Below, piece after piece: positions 1-9,644 of a stretch of DNA of 64,000 nucleotides. The notes beneath the pieces are model-generated. The model worked only from the letters and a program-made list of their open reading frames with translations, had not been told where the DNA came from and made no database searches. Each line of letters begins with the position of its first letter. The first letter of the stretch is position 1. The DNA lies in NCBI GenBank assembly GCA_038749595.1, contig JBCDHW010000004.1:1-64000 (forward strand). The letters run 5' to 3'. Both the position numbers and the translations under genes were made by a program. This DNA comes from Parvularcula sp038749595 (GTDB lineage: Bacteria > Pseudomonadota > Alphaproteobacteria > Caulobacterales > Parvularculaceae).

Positions 1-1928
1 CCCGCGCCGCCGGTGTTCTGCCGAAACACGCTGAGCGCCACCGTAACAGCCCCGCCAGCCGCCGCGTAGCTCGCGGTATCGTTACCCGCCCGCCCAGCAA
101 TAAAGTCATCCCCATCACCACCGACGAGAAGATCATCCCCACCAAGACCATCGAGGGAGTCGTCCCCCCCACCGCCATCGAGAACATCATTGCCGCTCGT
201 CCCGACGAGGGTGTCGTTACCGCTCCCGGTCATTTGGGTATTGCCCGTGCCAATGCGGAGGAGAATGTTCTCAAGCTCCGGCCCAACCTCCTCAAAACCA
301 AACTCTCCGTTGGAGAAAATGATCGAGGCATCGCCGGCGCCCGAGCCGTTCGTGTCAATCAGAATGCGGGTTTCCCCGTTCGACGCCTCGAACCGGACCT
401 CCCCGGCCGTGCTGCTGAACGCCGCGCTTCCGATGAAGCTGAGGTTCACCTCGACGAGCATAAAGCTCGAATCGAGGACCGTGAATGTTCCATCGAGCGA
501 GAGAACATCATCTGCCGAGAAATCTGTGATTTCCGTCGAGCCCGTCGTGCCGTCAAAGACCGTCAGTCCAAATGAGTCGGCGCCTGCACCTCCCGTGAGG
601 ATCCCGCCGCTGCTGAGTAAGGAAAATTCATCGTCGGCCGAGCCGCCAATTAAGGTGGTGGTCCCGCCGCTTAAGAAATTTACAGTCACAATTTGGGGGA
701 GCGATGATGCGCTCGCATCAATGGTGATGTTGGAACCTGCGGGGTCTATGAGGTAGGAGAACCCTTCAACACCGCTTACGGACGAAGTCGTGCCGAAGGT
801 GGCGGACGCAATCGACGTATTGGTCACTGTCACGGTGTCGCTGGCGTTGAACACCTGGTCGATGAAGACGACGTCGATCCCGCTCCCCCCATTGAACGTG
901 TTGTCGCCGTCGAGCGTATCGGACAGCACGTCATTGCCGGCGCCGCCGTTCAAGACGTCGTCACCGCCGCCGCCCTCAAGCTCATCGTTGCCGTTGCCGC
1001 CATTGATGACGTTATCGACGTCCAAGCCCGTCAAGCGATCGGGCGCATCGGTGCCGTTGATCACCCCGCCGCCGGGGCTTCCTGGCGGCGAGATCGCTAA
1101 TTCAAGATCAAACGTTTCTGTACTGACGGCTTGGAGCGTAAAGGCGCCATTGCTCAGCGTGATTTCACCGTCCGCCACGCCGTTGCCGGTCGCATCATAC
1201 TGAACGATCGTCTGTGTACCCGATGTTGAATACCGAACCTCGCCCGCAGCGCCCGTGAATGCGCCTGTGCCGATATAGATGAGGGGACGTGTGAATGTCG
1301 AGAAGTCAGGATTGAACCCGATGATCGCGGAGTCCAGCACCAAGACATCGTCGGCGCTAAAGTCCGTGACTTCGGCAGTTGTGACGGCGCCAAACCCCCC
1401 GCCGACCGTTGCCGAGAATTGGTCGTTGCCGCTGTTTCCCGTCGCTACGACGTTGTCGAAGAAAGCAAGTGTATCGCTTCCGGAGCCCCCGATAAGCGTG
1501 TTAGCGCCGTTCAACCCACCCAGGGCAAAGAGGAATGTGGGGAGGGTTGCTGCTGAAGCATCAATCGTGATGTCGATGTCGCGGTCGTCAAAACTGAAGG
1601 CTGTTACGAAAATGCCTTCGATGTTCGACATCGTTTGCGTTGTGCCAAAGCTGTCGGTCAGAATTTGGCTGTCGGAGACGGTGATGATCGTGTCCGCTAA
1701 CAACGCCTCGGTTTCGATCGTGACGACATCGATCCCTGCGCCGCCGTTGAAGGTGTTGTTGTCGCGAAGCGAGTCCGACAGGGAGTCTTCCCCATCTCCG
1801 CCGTTGAGAATGTCGCGTCCACCGCCGCCTGAAATGCTGTCGCGCCCGGCGCCGCCGGAGATAATGTCATCATCATCGCCGCCCATCATCAGATCGCCAG
1901 CGTTGGTGCCGTTGATAACATTGGCCAT
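1..1928 (-). CDS. RTX/hemolysin-type calcium-binding repeat protein (partial, C-terminus beyond window)
   Basis: The minus frame starting at ATG 1926-1928 stays open to the window edge, giving about 642 visible residues that begin MANVINGTNAGD. Glycine-aspartate nonapeptides (GGxGxDxLx) occur in three clusters, near the start, near 1064-900 and near 240-60. They are separated by about 200-residue beta-rich segments rich in Thr, Ser and Val. The first two units align (VINGT...NTFNGG.GIDVV... then a GEVR segment), so the protein is built from about 285-residue tandem duplications. There is no N-terminal signal peptide. RTX proteins are exported by type I secretion through a C-terminal signal, which would lie outside this window. 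Likely an extracellular calcium-binding or adhesin-like protein; no catalytic domain is visible here. Confidence 0.85.
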   Translation of the reverse strand, partial: MANVINGTNAGDLMMGGDDDDIISGGAGRDSISGGGGRDILNGGDGEDSLSDSLRDNNTFNGGAGIDVVTIETEALLADTIITVSDSQILTDSFGTTQTMSNIEGIFVTAFSFDDRDIDITIDASAATLPTFLFALGGLNGANTLIGGSGSDTLAFFDNVVATGNSGNDQFSATVGGGFGAVTTAEVTDFSADDVLVLDSAIIGFNPDFSTFTRPLIYIGTGAFTGAAGEVRYSTSGTQTIVQYDATGNGVADGEITLSNGAFTLQAVSTETFDLELAISPPGSPGGGVINGTDAPDRLTGLDVDNVINGGNGNDELEGGGGDDVLNGGAGNDVLSDTLDGDNTFNGGSGIDVVFIDQVFNASDTVTVTNTSIASATFGTTSSVSGVEGFSYLIDPAGSNITIDASASSLPQIVTVNFLSGGTTTLIGGSADDEFSLLSSGGILTGGAGADSFGLTVFDGTTGSTEITDFSADDVLSLDGTFTVLDSSFMLVEVNLSFIGSAAFSSTAGEVRFEASNGETRILIDTNGSGAGDASIIFSNGEFGFEEVGPELENILLRIGTGNTQMTGSGNDTLVGTSGNDVLDGGGGDDSLDGLGGDDLLVGGDGDDFIAGRAGNDTASYAAAGGAVTVALSVFRQNTGGA

Positions 1929-2167
1929 ATCACATTCCCCGTCTTCCCTCGTTGATATAGAAGGATAATTGCAGAGGGGGAGCAACCTCTTTCCGCTGCT
2001 GCGCTAAGAGACTGGGCTCAGCCCGGGCGGGCGGGAGGAAAAACTCCTTATACGGCGAAAACGCTATCGCTTGCGGTTACGGTTGGATAGTAGGGCAAGC
2101 GGAGCGCTGCCTCTTCCACGTGTTGTCTTCGCCGCGACTGCCGGGGCCCGAACAGCCGCCAATCCGA

Positions 2168-3364
2168 CTACCGCACCTCGCGCCGTTCGGTGAGCAACAG
2201 TTCCCGTTCGTCGACTGAGGTGTCGCGGATTTTCTGTGTCCAGATCACATTGCCCGAGGCCAAGGACCGTCCGACGACACTGAGCGGTTCATCAATGCTG
2301 TCGCCGCGTACAAATGTGGTTGCCGGCTGGCGCACGTAGACGATCGTGTCTCCGGCTACAATAAAAGGCGCCAGCGATGTTCGTGCCGTATACGAACTGA
2401 TGATCTGCCGCGTTGCTTTGTGGACGATCTGAATGCGGTACTGGGCATCACGATCAGCACGCTTATCAAATGCGCTGACCATGATGTGGCGCCGGTCGAG
2501 GGAGTCGGCAAACTGCTCACCGCGCACGAACAGGAGGAGGTCCTGACCCAGCGGACCAGGCAACAAAAGGCCTTCGTCCTGCGGAACAGCAGGAACGCCC
2601 ACGGCATCGGGGAAATCACGAGTCCCGCCGGGGAGTGGGCCGGTTGCCGCGCCGGGGAAGGTGCTGCTGGGCCCAATTGTCACTTTCTGATCAAGGTCAT
2701 AGATCTGCTGGCCGACGGCGGGGAGGGCAGGGGTTGGCCGCCCCAGCTCAGCGCCGAAGGAGGGTGCCCGTCCCGAGGCGTGGCTAAATCCCGGGACACG
2801 CCGGACGACCTGCGCGTTTTCGTCGACGATCAGTCCACCGAACGATTCAGCGACCACTCTAGGCGCATCGCGCCCGTCCCACGGTTCAGGCTTATCAAGG
2901 GCGTAATACCGCCAGTAGAGCGTCCGCGATTGGGTGCGCGGTCCTTCGGTGTCGATGGCAAAGTAGGTCTCGGCCGTCCGGTCGATCGCGGCGCGGGCAT
3001 TGAGGGGAAGGCTGACGCTGGTCTCATTCGCCGTCCGGCCAGTACGGGCGCCCAGAGCGACCAGGTCCAGCCGATCTTCCGCATCGGTTTCCTTCAGCCC
3101 GATCAGATTGAACCGCACCAGCGCAAGCGGCTTGTCGATCGCTTCTGATTGCCAGCGGCGCTTCCCGTCGCGAAGACCAAAAGCAACGGTACCGCCACCG
3201 GGCTGCATAGCGAAGCCAGCGTCGAGATCGGTGCTCACCAACACCCCAGGAGCCAGGCGGTAAGCTTCGGTTGCTTCTTGGGCAGACGCCGGTACGCTCA
3301 GAAAAACCAGCGCGAGTACAGATGCGACCATTTGTGCAGAAGTAAAACGTGAAAAATAAGTCAT
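2168..3364 (-). CDS. secreted hypothetical protein with propeller-like repeats
   Basis: 398 residues. The N-terminus is a clear Sec signal peptide (hydrophobic core, then VPASAQ), so the protein is periplasmic or exported. The mature part has short motifs such as DGKRRWQ and SGNVIWTQKIRDTS, which resemble blades of PQQ-like or WD-type beta-propellers. I cannot assign a family with certainty. It is divergent from the 1550-residue propeller/VWA/barrel gene across 91 bp; a TTGACA hexamer lies at 3404-3409 without a convincing -10. The RTX gene follows about 240 bp downstream in the same orientation. The shared export and propeller theme suggests, but does not prove, a functional link with the divergent gene. 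Confidence 0.7.
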   Translation of the reverse strand: MTYFSRFTSAQMVASVLALVFLSVPASAQEATEAYRLAPGVLVSTDLDAGFAMQPGGGTVAFGLRDGKRRWQSEAIDKPLALVRFNLIGLKETDAEDRLDLVALGARTGRTANETSVSLPLNARAAIDRTAETYFAIDTEGPRTQSRTLYWRYYALDKPEPWDGRDAPRVVAESFGGLIVDENAQVVRRVPGFSHASGRAPSFGAELGRPTPALPAVGQQIYDLDQKVTIGPSSTFPGAATGPLPGGTRDFPDAVGVPAVPQDEGLLLPGPLGQDLLLFVRGEQFADSLDRRHIMVSAFDKRADRDAQYRIQIVHKATRQIISSYTARTSLAPFIVAGDTIVYVRQPATTFVRGDSIDEPLSVVGRSLASGNVIWTQKIRDTSVDERELLLTERREVR

Positions 3365-3455
3365 GCCTCTACTTCACCTTCCGCGCCCCGCTGATCGCTT
3401 TACTTGACAGTGACTATCTATCACGGCTTTCCTAAGGTCAACGGGGAGACGCATT

Positions 3456-6400
3456 TTGGCGGTAAAAACAGACCCATCTCGTGACATCATTCGGAACACT
3501 GTGCGCCACACTGCGCTTGGCGTTGCCGCGACCTTGGCTGTCCTTTTCGGCACGGCCCACGCGCAAGACGACCGCAATTGGGAGCTCATCGGCCCGGAGA
3601 CCTTTGAGCTGTCCAGCACCTCCGACACCGCTGATCAGGAATCGGTGGGCGCGGTGAATGGCCTCGCGCCCCATCCAACCAATGCTGATCGCCTCGCCAT
3701 CGCTTCCGTCAACGGCGGCGTGTGGATCACCGACAATGCGCGCGCTGCGCAGCCCGTATGGCGGTTCGCATCGGAGGGGATTCCCACCCTGTCGATGGGG
3801 GCTGTCGCCTACAGCGATGACGGCGAGACGCTCTACGCCGGGGCCGGCCGGTATTCGTCCTACGCGAGACGAGGCGCGGAGACCCTTGGCGGCGTTTTCC
3901 AGTCCACGGATGGCGGGGTCACCTGGACCAATATCGATAACGGGGTCCTGACTGACGAGAGCATCAACCGGATCGTCCCGACCGACGACTTCATTTTGGT
4001 CGCTGTAAACAATCGTTGGCGTGACAGCAGTGCGGATCAGGGATTGTTCATCGGTCAAGAGGCTGGGGGCACTTGGTCGTGGACCCAAATTTCGAACCGC
4101 TTGTCGACCGATGGTGTCAATCGCCTGTTGCCGCGCGGCTTGGCTTACGACGTTGCGCGCGATCCCAGTGACCCCAATACGTTCTATGTTTTGACCCGCA
4201 GCGGCGTCTACTCCGCCGATCTGAGCGGCGCGTCGCCCGAAGATACCCAATGGACCCAAGTCAGCAATGCAGCGATCAACACGATCGCGTCGACAGCGAA
4301 CCACGGTCGTCTGGCGGTGGGTCGCGGCGGAGAAATCTGGGTGGCGTTGAATAGCCCAGCGGTCGGGGAAACGCCGGGGAATACGCTTGCAGGCTTCTTT
4401 TTCAGCGATGATGGCGGCAGCTCTTGGGCTTCGCTGGATGATCCGATTACCAATACGCTGGCCCAATGGTTTTTGTCGTTGGTGGCCGATCCCACAAACG
4501 GCGATCTGGCCTATGTTGGCGGCGGCGGTCGTGAAAGCCTCTTCCGCATCGACGCCAGTGCCGCCTCGGGCAGTCAGGCATCCACGATCACGGGGTCAGG
4601 AACAAGCGATGGCTCGATCGTGCATGCGGATTCCCGGTTCATGGCATTCGACGCTGCGGGCAACCTGCTCGAAGCCGATGACGGCGGTGTCTTCCGCCGC
4701 TCTGCGCCGAGAGCGTCGTCGGGGTCGTGGTCATCCGTCAACGGAAACCTCTCGATCAGCGAGATCTACAGCATCGCCTGGGACCGAGTCGGCAACGTGG
4801 CCGTCGGCGGCTTCCAAGATAACGGAACGAACGTTCAGTCTGATTTTGCCCGCAACCGATGGTCTCACATCAAAGGCGGCGACGGGGGTGACGTCGCGAT
4901 CGACGACATCACCAGCACGCTTCGCTCGGAGCGCTTTCTCAGTTATCAAAATCTCGATGCCTTCGAGCAGCAAACCTACGATCGCAACGGCGTCAAGATT
5001 GCGAGCACCAGCCCCGCTCTGATCGAGGCAGGAGGCTGCCAGGGGAATCCGGATCTTTGCGATAACCTCGACGCTCCGTTTTTGACGCCAACGGCGGTCA
5101 ATCGCACGGAGGGGAACCGTCTGCTTATTGCTGGCACCGGACACCTCTTCGAGTCCCGCGACCAAGGCCAAACCATCGTCGGAATCTGGCCGATCACGGT
5201 GAACCGCGACTCGAGAATGTACTTCGGCATTGGCGGCGAGCCTGAAACGATCGTCGTGGCCTCCGGGGACAATGTCTTTATCCGTCCACCGAACGGTGCT
5301 TTCGGCCGGGGTCTTTTAGAGCGCGATCCTAACGGCAGGCGTGCCAACGCGGTCCGCGGTCTTGCCGTCGACCCCGATGACCATGAGCGCATTTTCACGG
5401 CGCACAGCGACGGGCGTCTCTACATGTCTGAGGACTTCGGCGTCTCGTGGACCGAGATCACCGGCAACTTCACACGCGCGACGATGGGCACGCCGCGCTC
5501 GGCGATCTACGCCACAAGCAACGCCGACGGGTCTTTTGTGGTGGGCACGGATCAAGGCGTCTTCGTCGCCCGCGGCGATGAGAGCTCGGTGATGGATGCC
5601 GATGGTAACCCGGTGATGTTCACCAACTGGAAGCCCCTTGGCCGCGGCATGCCCCCCGTTCCAGTCTATGATCTCGACTTTGATGAGAACACGGATCTTC
5701 TCCTCGCCAGCACGCTGGGCCGCAGTGCCTGGGTGCTCAACATGAAGGAACGCGATCCCATCGACGTGGTCCTCGTGATGGACAAGTCCGGCAGCATGGG
5801 CGACCCCGCCTGCGCAGGCTGCGAAGCCAAAATGACGGTGCTCAAAGACGCGGCCCAGATCTTCGTCCACACCTGGCAAGCCCTGTCCGACGCCGATGAC
5901 CGCATTGGCGCGGTCTATTTTGACAGCACGGTCGATGCCTTCGCAGCACCCGGCGGAGAGACCCTGCCCAGCCTCGCGACCCAAGGCGATGCGGTGGTCA
6001 ACTATATCCGCAGCGGCAATGACGGCGGCTTCACCGCGATGGGCGGAGGCCTTCAGCTTGGGATTAATATTCTAAGTACGGACGACCGGCGCGAGCGGTC
6101 CATCGTTCTGTTCACGGACGGCCTCCAGAACCGCGACCCCATGGTCACCGACGATAGCGGCGACCTTTCCATCGCCAATACCGGCGAGCCGTCGTCGGGG
6201 GTGATCATCACCGGCCCCACGGCCCTCGACGCGGGCCTCGACATGAACGTCAGCACCATCGGCGTTGGGGTCACCGACGACGTGGCTACGCTCCTCGGCC
6301 AGATCGCCAGCGAGACCGGCGGCCTCAACCAACTGACCACCAACGCAGGTGCCGACCTCCGTCGTTTCTTCATCGAACAGCTCGTCGATGCCCTGCGCGG

Positions 6401-8108
6401 GTCCAGCCCGCAATTGATCGACTACCGCTATCCGACCACGGATCGTTCTGGACGCGGGCGTGAGACCTTCGCGGTCAACGCTGGCGCCAGCAAAGTCGTC
6501 TTCGTCACAAGCTGGGACCGCCGCGACACAACAACGGCACGTGTACGGATCTTCAAGGACGGCGTCGATGTCACCAGCGCAGCGGAAAGTGTTGAGCGCA
6601 CGCCGTTCTCGCAAGTGATCGCCTTCGACACCTCATCCGCAACACCGCTTTCTTCCGATGGCCAATGGCGGGTCGAGCTCAATGCCGCGAGCCGGATGGA
6701 CTACGAAGTCGCGGCGCTGGCCGACGATTCCAACATCAACTATCGGTTCGGCGCGTTCCCTCGGGTCGCGCGGACGGGCGGCGATGCCATGCTCGAGGCG
6801 CAGCTCTTCTACCAAGGCTTGCCGCGCGCCGACTTGGCCGACGCCTCGGTGGTGGTGCAGCGGCCGCGCGCCAGCCTTGCGACCTTGCTCGCGGAGACCC
6901 CAACGCCGCCTGGCGTGCGCTCGATGCCGCGCCATCCCGGAGAGACCTTCGCCGAGGCGAAGCTCCGCTATCTCCTCGCCAACGATCCCGACTTTAAGCG
7001 GCGCCTTCGCCCCATCACCCAGCGCCTCAACCTCCCCGCCACAGGGTCGGGGCACTTCAGCACGACGCTCGAAGATCTGAGGGTCGCAGGCAGCTACCAA
7101 CTCGCGTTTCTGCTGGAGGGTGACACTGAACTGACAGGCGCCTTCGAGCGGCGCGAGCGGCGGGTCTTGCTGGTCGAGCCTGGTCCCTTTGAGGAGGGCT
7201 CATCATCGCTTGCAGAGGTGGTTGATCCTGCTGGTCGCCCGGCGCTGTTGCTCCGTCCGGTGGATATCTACGGCAACCACCTGGGCGCAGGGCGCGGCCA
7301 GGACATCACGGCGACGTTTGTCGGCACCGGCCGCGCGGCCAACGTGACCGACCGCGGCGACGGCTCCTACTTGATCCCCTTAGATCCCGGCGAGACGAAC
7401 CCGCGGGTGGCCATTGCCGTCGGCGGCGATGTGATCGCTGACGGACCCGTCTCATCGATCACGACCCCCGGTCGTCCAGGCCGCAGGCCGCCTGCGCCCG
7501 CACCAGCTGCACGCCAATTCTATATCTCCGTTTTCGCGGGCAAAAACCGGATGTTCGACGACGACGTCCAGCTCCCAAACTTTGTGGGCGGCAGCCCCGC
7601 AGCCCGGTTTGAGGCCGATCCTGAGGCCGTCTACGGCGCTGCCTTTGGGACCAAGGTCGCCAACCTCTGGGGCGGAACGCTGCGGGCCGAAGGCGAGATT
7701 GCCTACCGCACTGGGATCATCGATCCGCGCGCCCTCCGGTATCCCCCCGACGGCGAGCGCGAGATGCTCACGGTCATGGCCAACGCGGTCTTCGATTTCA
7801 GCCCCGTCTACGGCCTGACGCCGTTCGTCGGTGTCGGTGCAGGTCTCGCCTACAACCAGGCCGAGCAGCCCTTGTTCGACAACAGCGCCGTCCCCCGCGC
7901 GACGCGCATATTCGAGGACGACACAACCAATGCGGCTTGGCAACTGTTTGGCGGGGTCTCGTACCCGATCACCAGCCAGATCGACGTCTTCGCCCAGGGC
8001 CGCTACGTCAATGGCGGCGGCCTCAGCATCGGCGAAGCCGGCGATCGCCTCAGCGGCATCGACTTCCAAGCCGCCTCCGCCGAGTTCGGCCTCCGCATCG
8101 CCTTCTAA
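3456..8108 (+). CDS. BNR/propeller - von Willebrand A - outer-membrane beta-barrel fusion protein
   Basis: 1550 residues from a TTG start preceded by GGGGAG (3443-3448). A signal peptide ends around TAHAQ (about residue 37). Residues 40-765 hold repeated BNR/sortilin-type propeller motifs (FQSTDGGVTWTN, FFSDDGGSSWAS, YMSEDFGVSWTE). Residues 767-960 are a VWA domain with an intact MIDAS: D776-x-S778-x-S780, T860 (GFTAMG) and D888 (LFTDG). Residues 960-1335 are beta-rich, like the post-VWA regions of CLCA/TerY-type proteins. A Pro-rich linker (1338-1352) leads to an eight-strand OmpA/OmpX-size barrel ending in Phe (1353-1550). The protein is therefore probably anchored in the outer membrane with a large ligand-binding part. 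An even-stranded barrel would put its N-terminal side in the periplasm unless the passenger is exported. Function unknown; adhesion or metal-dependent binding is an inference. Confidence 0.85.
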   Translation: MAVKTDPSRDIIRNTVRHTALGVAATLAVLFGTAHAQDDRNWELIGPETFELSSTSDTADQESVGAVNGLAPHPTNADRLAIASVNGGVWITDNARAAQPVWRFASEGIPTLSMGAVAYSDDGETLYAGAGRYSSYARRGAETLGGVFQSTDGGVTWTNIDNGVLTDESINRIVPTDDFILVAVNNRWRDSSADQGLFIGQEAGGTWSWTQISNRLSTDGVNRLLPRGLAYDVARDPSDPNTFYVLTRSGVYSADLSGASPEDTQWTQVSNAAINTIASTANHGRLAVGRGGEIWVALNSPAVGETPGNTLAGFFFSDDGGSSWASLDDPITNTLAQWFLSLVADPTNGDLAYVGGGGRESLFRIDASAASGSQASTITGSGTSDGSIVHADSRFMAFDAAGNLLEADDGGVFRRSAPRASSGSWSSVNGNLSISEIYSIAWDRVGNVAVGGFQDNGTNVQSDFARNRWSHIKGGDGGDVAIDDITSTLRSERFLSYQNLDAFEQQTYDRNGVKIASTSPALIEAGGCQGNPDLCDNLDAPFLTPTAVNRTEGNRLLIAGTGHLFESRDQGQTIVGIWPITVNRDSRMYFGIGGEPETIVVASGDNVFIRPPNGAFGRGLLERDPNGRRANAVRGLAVDPDDHERIFTAHSDGRLYMSEDFGVSWTEITGNFTRATMGTPRSAIYATSNADGSFVVGTDQGVFVARGDESSVMDADGNPVMFTNWKPLGRGMPPVPVYDLDFDENTDLLLASTLGRSAWVLNMKERDPIDVVLVMDKSGSMGDPACAGCEAKMTVLKDAAQIFVHTWQALSDADDRIGAVYFDSTVDAFAAPGGETLPSLATQGDAVVNYIRSGNDGGFTAMGGGLQLGINILSTDDRRERSIVLFTDGLQNRDPMVTDDSGDLSIANTGEPSSGVIITGPTALDAGLDMNVSTIGVGVTDDVATLLGQIASETGGLNQLTTNAGADLRRFFIEQLVDALRGSSPQLIDYRYPTTDRSGRGRETFAVNAGASKVVFVTSWDRRDTTTARVRIFKDGVDVTSAAESVERTPFSQVIAFDTSSATPLSSDGQWRVELNAASRMDYEVAALADDSNINYRFGAFPRVARTGGDAMLEAQLFYQGLPRADLADASVVVQRPRASLATLLAETPTPPGVRSMPRHPGETFAEAKLRYLLANDPDFKRRLRPITQRLNLPATGSGHFSTTLEDLRVAGSYQLAFLLEGDTELTGAFERRERRVLLVEPGPFEEGSSSLAEVVDPAGRPALLLRPVDIYGNHLGAGRGQDITATFVGTGRAANVTDRGDGSYLIPLDPGETNPRVAIAVGGDVIADGPVSSITTPGRPGRRPPAPAPAARQFYISVFAGKNRMFDDDVQLPNFVGGSPAARFEADPEAVYGAAFGTKVANLWGGTLRAEGEIAYRTGIIDPRALRYPPDGEREMLTVMANAVFDFSPVYGLTPFVGVGAGLAYNQAEQPLFDNSAVPRATRIFEDDTTNAAWQLFGGVSYPITSQIDVFAQGRYVNGGGLSIGEAGDRLSGIDFQAASAEFGLRIAF

Positions 8109-8152
8109 CGCCAACACCGCCCAACCGGCCCCCCCTCTCGGGACGGCCCGTT

Positions 8153-8291
8153 GGCGGTCAGCCGGCCCCATCGGAAGAACCACGGCCTCTAAGAATCGGG
8201 AACCTAAGCCTCGGCGCGAACCTTCGAACTCGCCCCACAGCCGCAACGGCGGCTCGGGCGGTCAGCCCGCCCCATCGGAGGGCCCGCGGCC
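8153..8291 (+). repeat. imperfect 35-bp direct repeat pair downstream of the barrel gene
   Basis: Positions 8153-8187 and 8257-8291 match at 30 of 35 bases. Both begin GGCGGTCAGCC and share CCCCATCGGA. The copies are 104 bp apart in the spacer between the 1550-residue protein gene and tRNA-Arg. The spacer shows no coding signal of its own. Purpose unknown; it may be a small dispersed repeat. Confidence 0.6.
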
Positions 8292-8305
8292 CGTGAGATC
8301 AGAAA

Positions 8306-8382
8306 TGGCGCACCGGGGAGGATTCGAACCCCCGACCCCCAGATTCGTAGTCTGGTGCTCTATCCAGCTGAGCTACCGGTGC
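8306..8382 (-). tRNA. tRNA-Arg (ACG anticodon)
   Basis: The minus strand folds as a complete tRNA of 77 nt. The acceptor GCACCGG pairs with CCGGTGC, the D-loop segment reads AGCTCAGCTGGATAGAGC, the anticodon stem CAGAC/ATCTG closes a loop with ACG, and the T-arm contains GGTTCGAATCC. CCA is encoded. The A at the wobble position is expected to become inosine and read CGN codons. Confidence 0.97.
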
Positions 8383-8571
8383 TGAGCGCTGGCGTATGGC
8401 CGATTGACTGGGGCGATGCAACCTCGCAGGGAACGTTTTTTCCCCTGCCGGGTTTGTCTCTTTGAAACCCCGCGGCGAAAGCGCATTGGGGATAATGAGG
8501 TTCTGGACCTTCGCTAGGCGAGGGCCGAGCGTGCGCGTTTGTTAGTCCCATAACCTGGAGAATGGACCGGC

Positions 8572-8841
8572 ATGGCCGATGGCAGCGCGAGCTTTGATCC
8601 TTCTACGTCGAATGTCGCTGGAGAGCGGCTGCGGCTTTTCATCGAGCGTGTGGAGCGCCTCGAAGAAGAGAAAAAAGAAGTGATGGACCAAATTAAAGAA
8701 GTCTACGGTGAGGCGAAAGGCGAGGGGTACGACACCAAAATCGTGCGCCAGATCATTCGCCTACGGAAAATGGATCGAGCCGATCGGCAAGAGCAAGAAG
8801 CGCTCTTGGATCTGTATCTCTCGGCGATCGGCGAAGCTTGA
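8572..8841 (+). CDS. gapR: GapR-family nucleoid-associated protein (DUF2312)
   Basis: 89 residues, the usual length of the family. The conserved core is plain: IERVERLEEEKKEVMDQIKEVY, then AKGEGYD and RLRKMDRADRQEQEALLDLYL. In Caulobacter, GapR binds overtwisted DNA ahead of replication and transcription forks and helps gyrase and topoisomerase IV. The predicted fold is a long coiled coil followed by two helices that clamp DNA as a dimer or tetramer. The start ATG follows a CTGGAG element by a short spacer. The next gene begins on its stop codon, so the two are probably co-transcribed. Confidence 0.92.
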   Translation: MADGSASFDPSTSNVAGERLRLFIERVERLEEEKKEVMDQIKEVYGEAKGEGYDTKIVRQIIRLRKMDRADRQEQEALLDLYLSAIGEA

Positions 8842-9644
8842 GAGAAAAGCTCGCGGCACTGACAGCGTTCTGCTTGGCAGGCTGCGCGACCACCGCTGCG
8901 GTGGTGGCAGCCGGATCCGAGCAGCTTAACCCGACCTTCCGGGCTGCGCGCGCGGCGGCGGCGTCCCTGTGTGCGGACGATGGCGGGTTCGCACGGCTCG
9001 ACGAAGACTTTGTCGCCGCTGGTCGTCTTTACGCGTCTATCGCCCTCGACGACGGCAAGCCGCTGCCGCGCGATCTCTATGAGTTGAGCGACCGGATGCT
9101 CAACGGGGGTCTGCGGACCACCGCGGGCATGCCTTACTTGCCCGAGGGCGTCCGCGCTTTGGAAGAGGTCTATCGCCCCCGGTCCACGCCTGGCGCCGCG
9201 GAGCGGGTCATCCCGCCCAGCGGCGCGCCAGGCTTCTACCGCCTTGAGGCTGCAATGATCGACAGCGATGCCTGCAGCCTGGCGCGGGCCGAGCGGGTCC
9301 GGATCGGACGCAACGAGAGCAGCCCCACGTGCCTCGCTGCATCATTCGCCGCGACCCCCGGGCAATATCAGTTCCCTGATTATATCGCCGTCGCCGTACG
9401 TTATCCCCATACGGACGGCCTGGTCACAGTGAGTGAAGTGGCGTTGATCGAGCGCCAATCGTGGCGGGTCATCGGCCGCCGGGTGAATTATGTCACGTCA
9501 GCCAAAGACGGAGCGCCGGGCGCTGTCACTTCCTGCCCAGCGTTCGATCACAAATCGCACCCCGAGCGGGAATATTACGCCAGCATCTTCACGCTGATGG
9601 CGCGGACCGATCCCGATGCGGACAAGTTACCGGCCTGGCGGTAG
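8838..9644 (+). CDS. putative lipoprotein of unknown function
   Basis: 268 residues from a TTG start that overlaps the gapR stop (TTGA), implying translational coupling. The N-terminus is a short lipoprotein signal with lipobox CLAGC at residues 12-16, so the product should be lipid-anchored in the cell envelope. The rest has scattered cysteines (CADD, DACSL, PTCLA, SCPAF) that could form disulfides in the periplasm. I recognise no family. Its 3' end overlaps the convergent carboxypeptidase gene by 18 bp. Confidence 0.75.
   Translation: MREKLAALTAFCLAGCATTAAVVAAGSEQLNPTFRAARAAAASLCADDGGFARLDEDFVAAGRLYASIALDDGKPLPRDLYELSDRMLNGGLRTTAGMPYLPEGVRALEEVYRPRSTPGAAERVIPPSGAPGFYRLEAAMIDSDACSLARAERVRIGRNESSPTCLAASFAATPGQYQFPDYIAVAVRYPHTDGLVTVSEVALIERQSWRVIGRRVNYVTSAKDGAPGAVTSCPAFDHKSHPEREYYASIFTLMARTDPDADKLPAWR

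Noticed and set aside
190..1968. Plus-strand open frames in the first 2 kb
   Set aside because: They are antisense to the RTX gene; their Pro/Ser-rich products mirror the Gly/Asp repeats.
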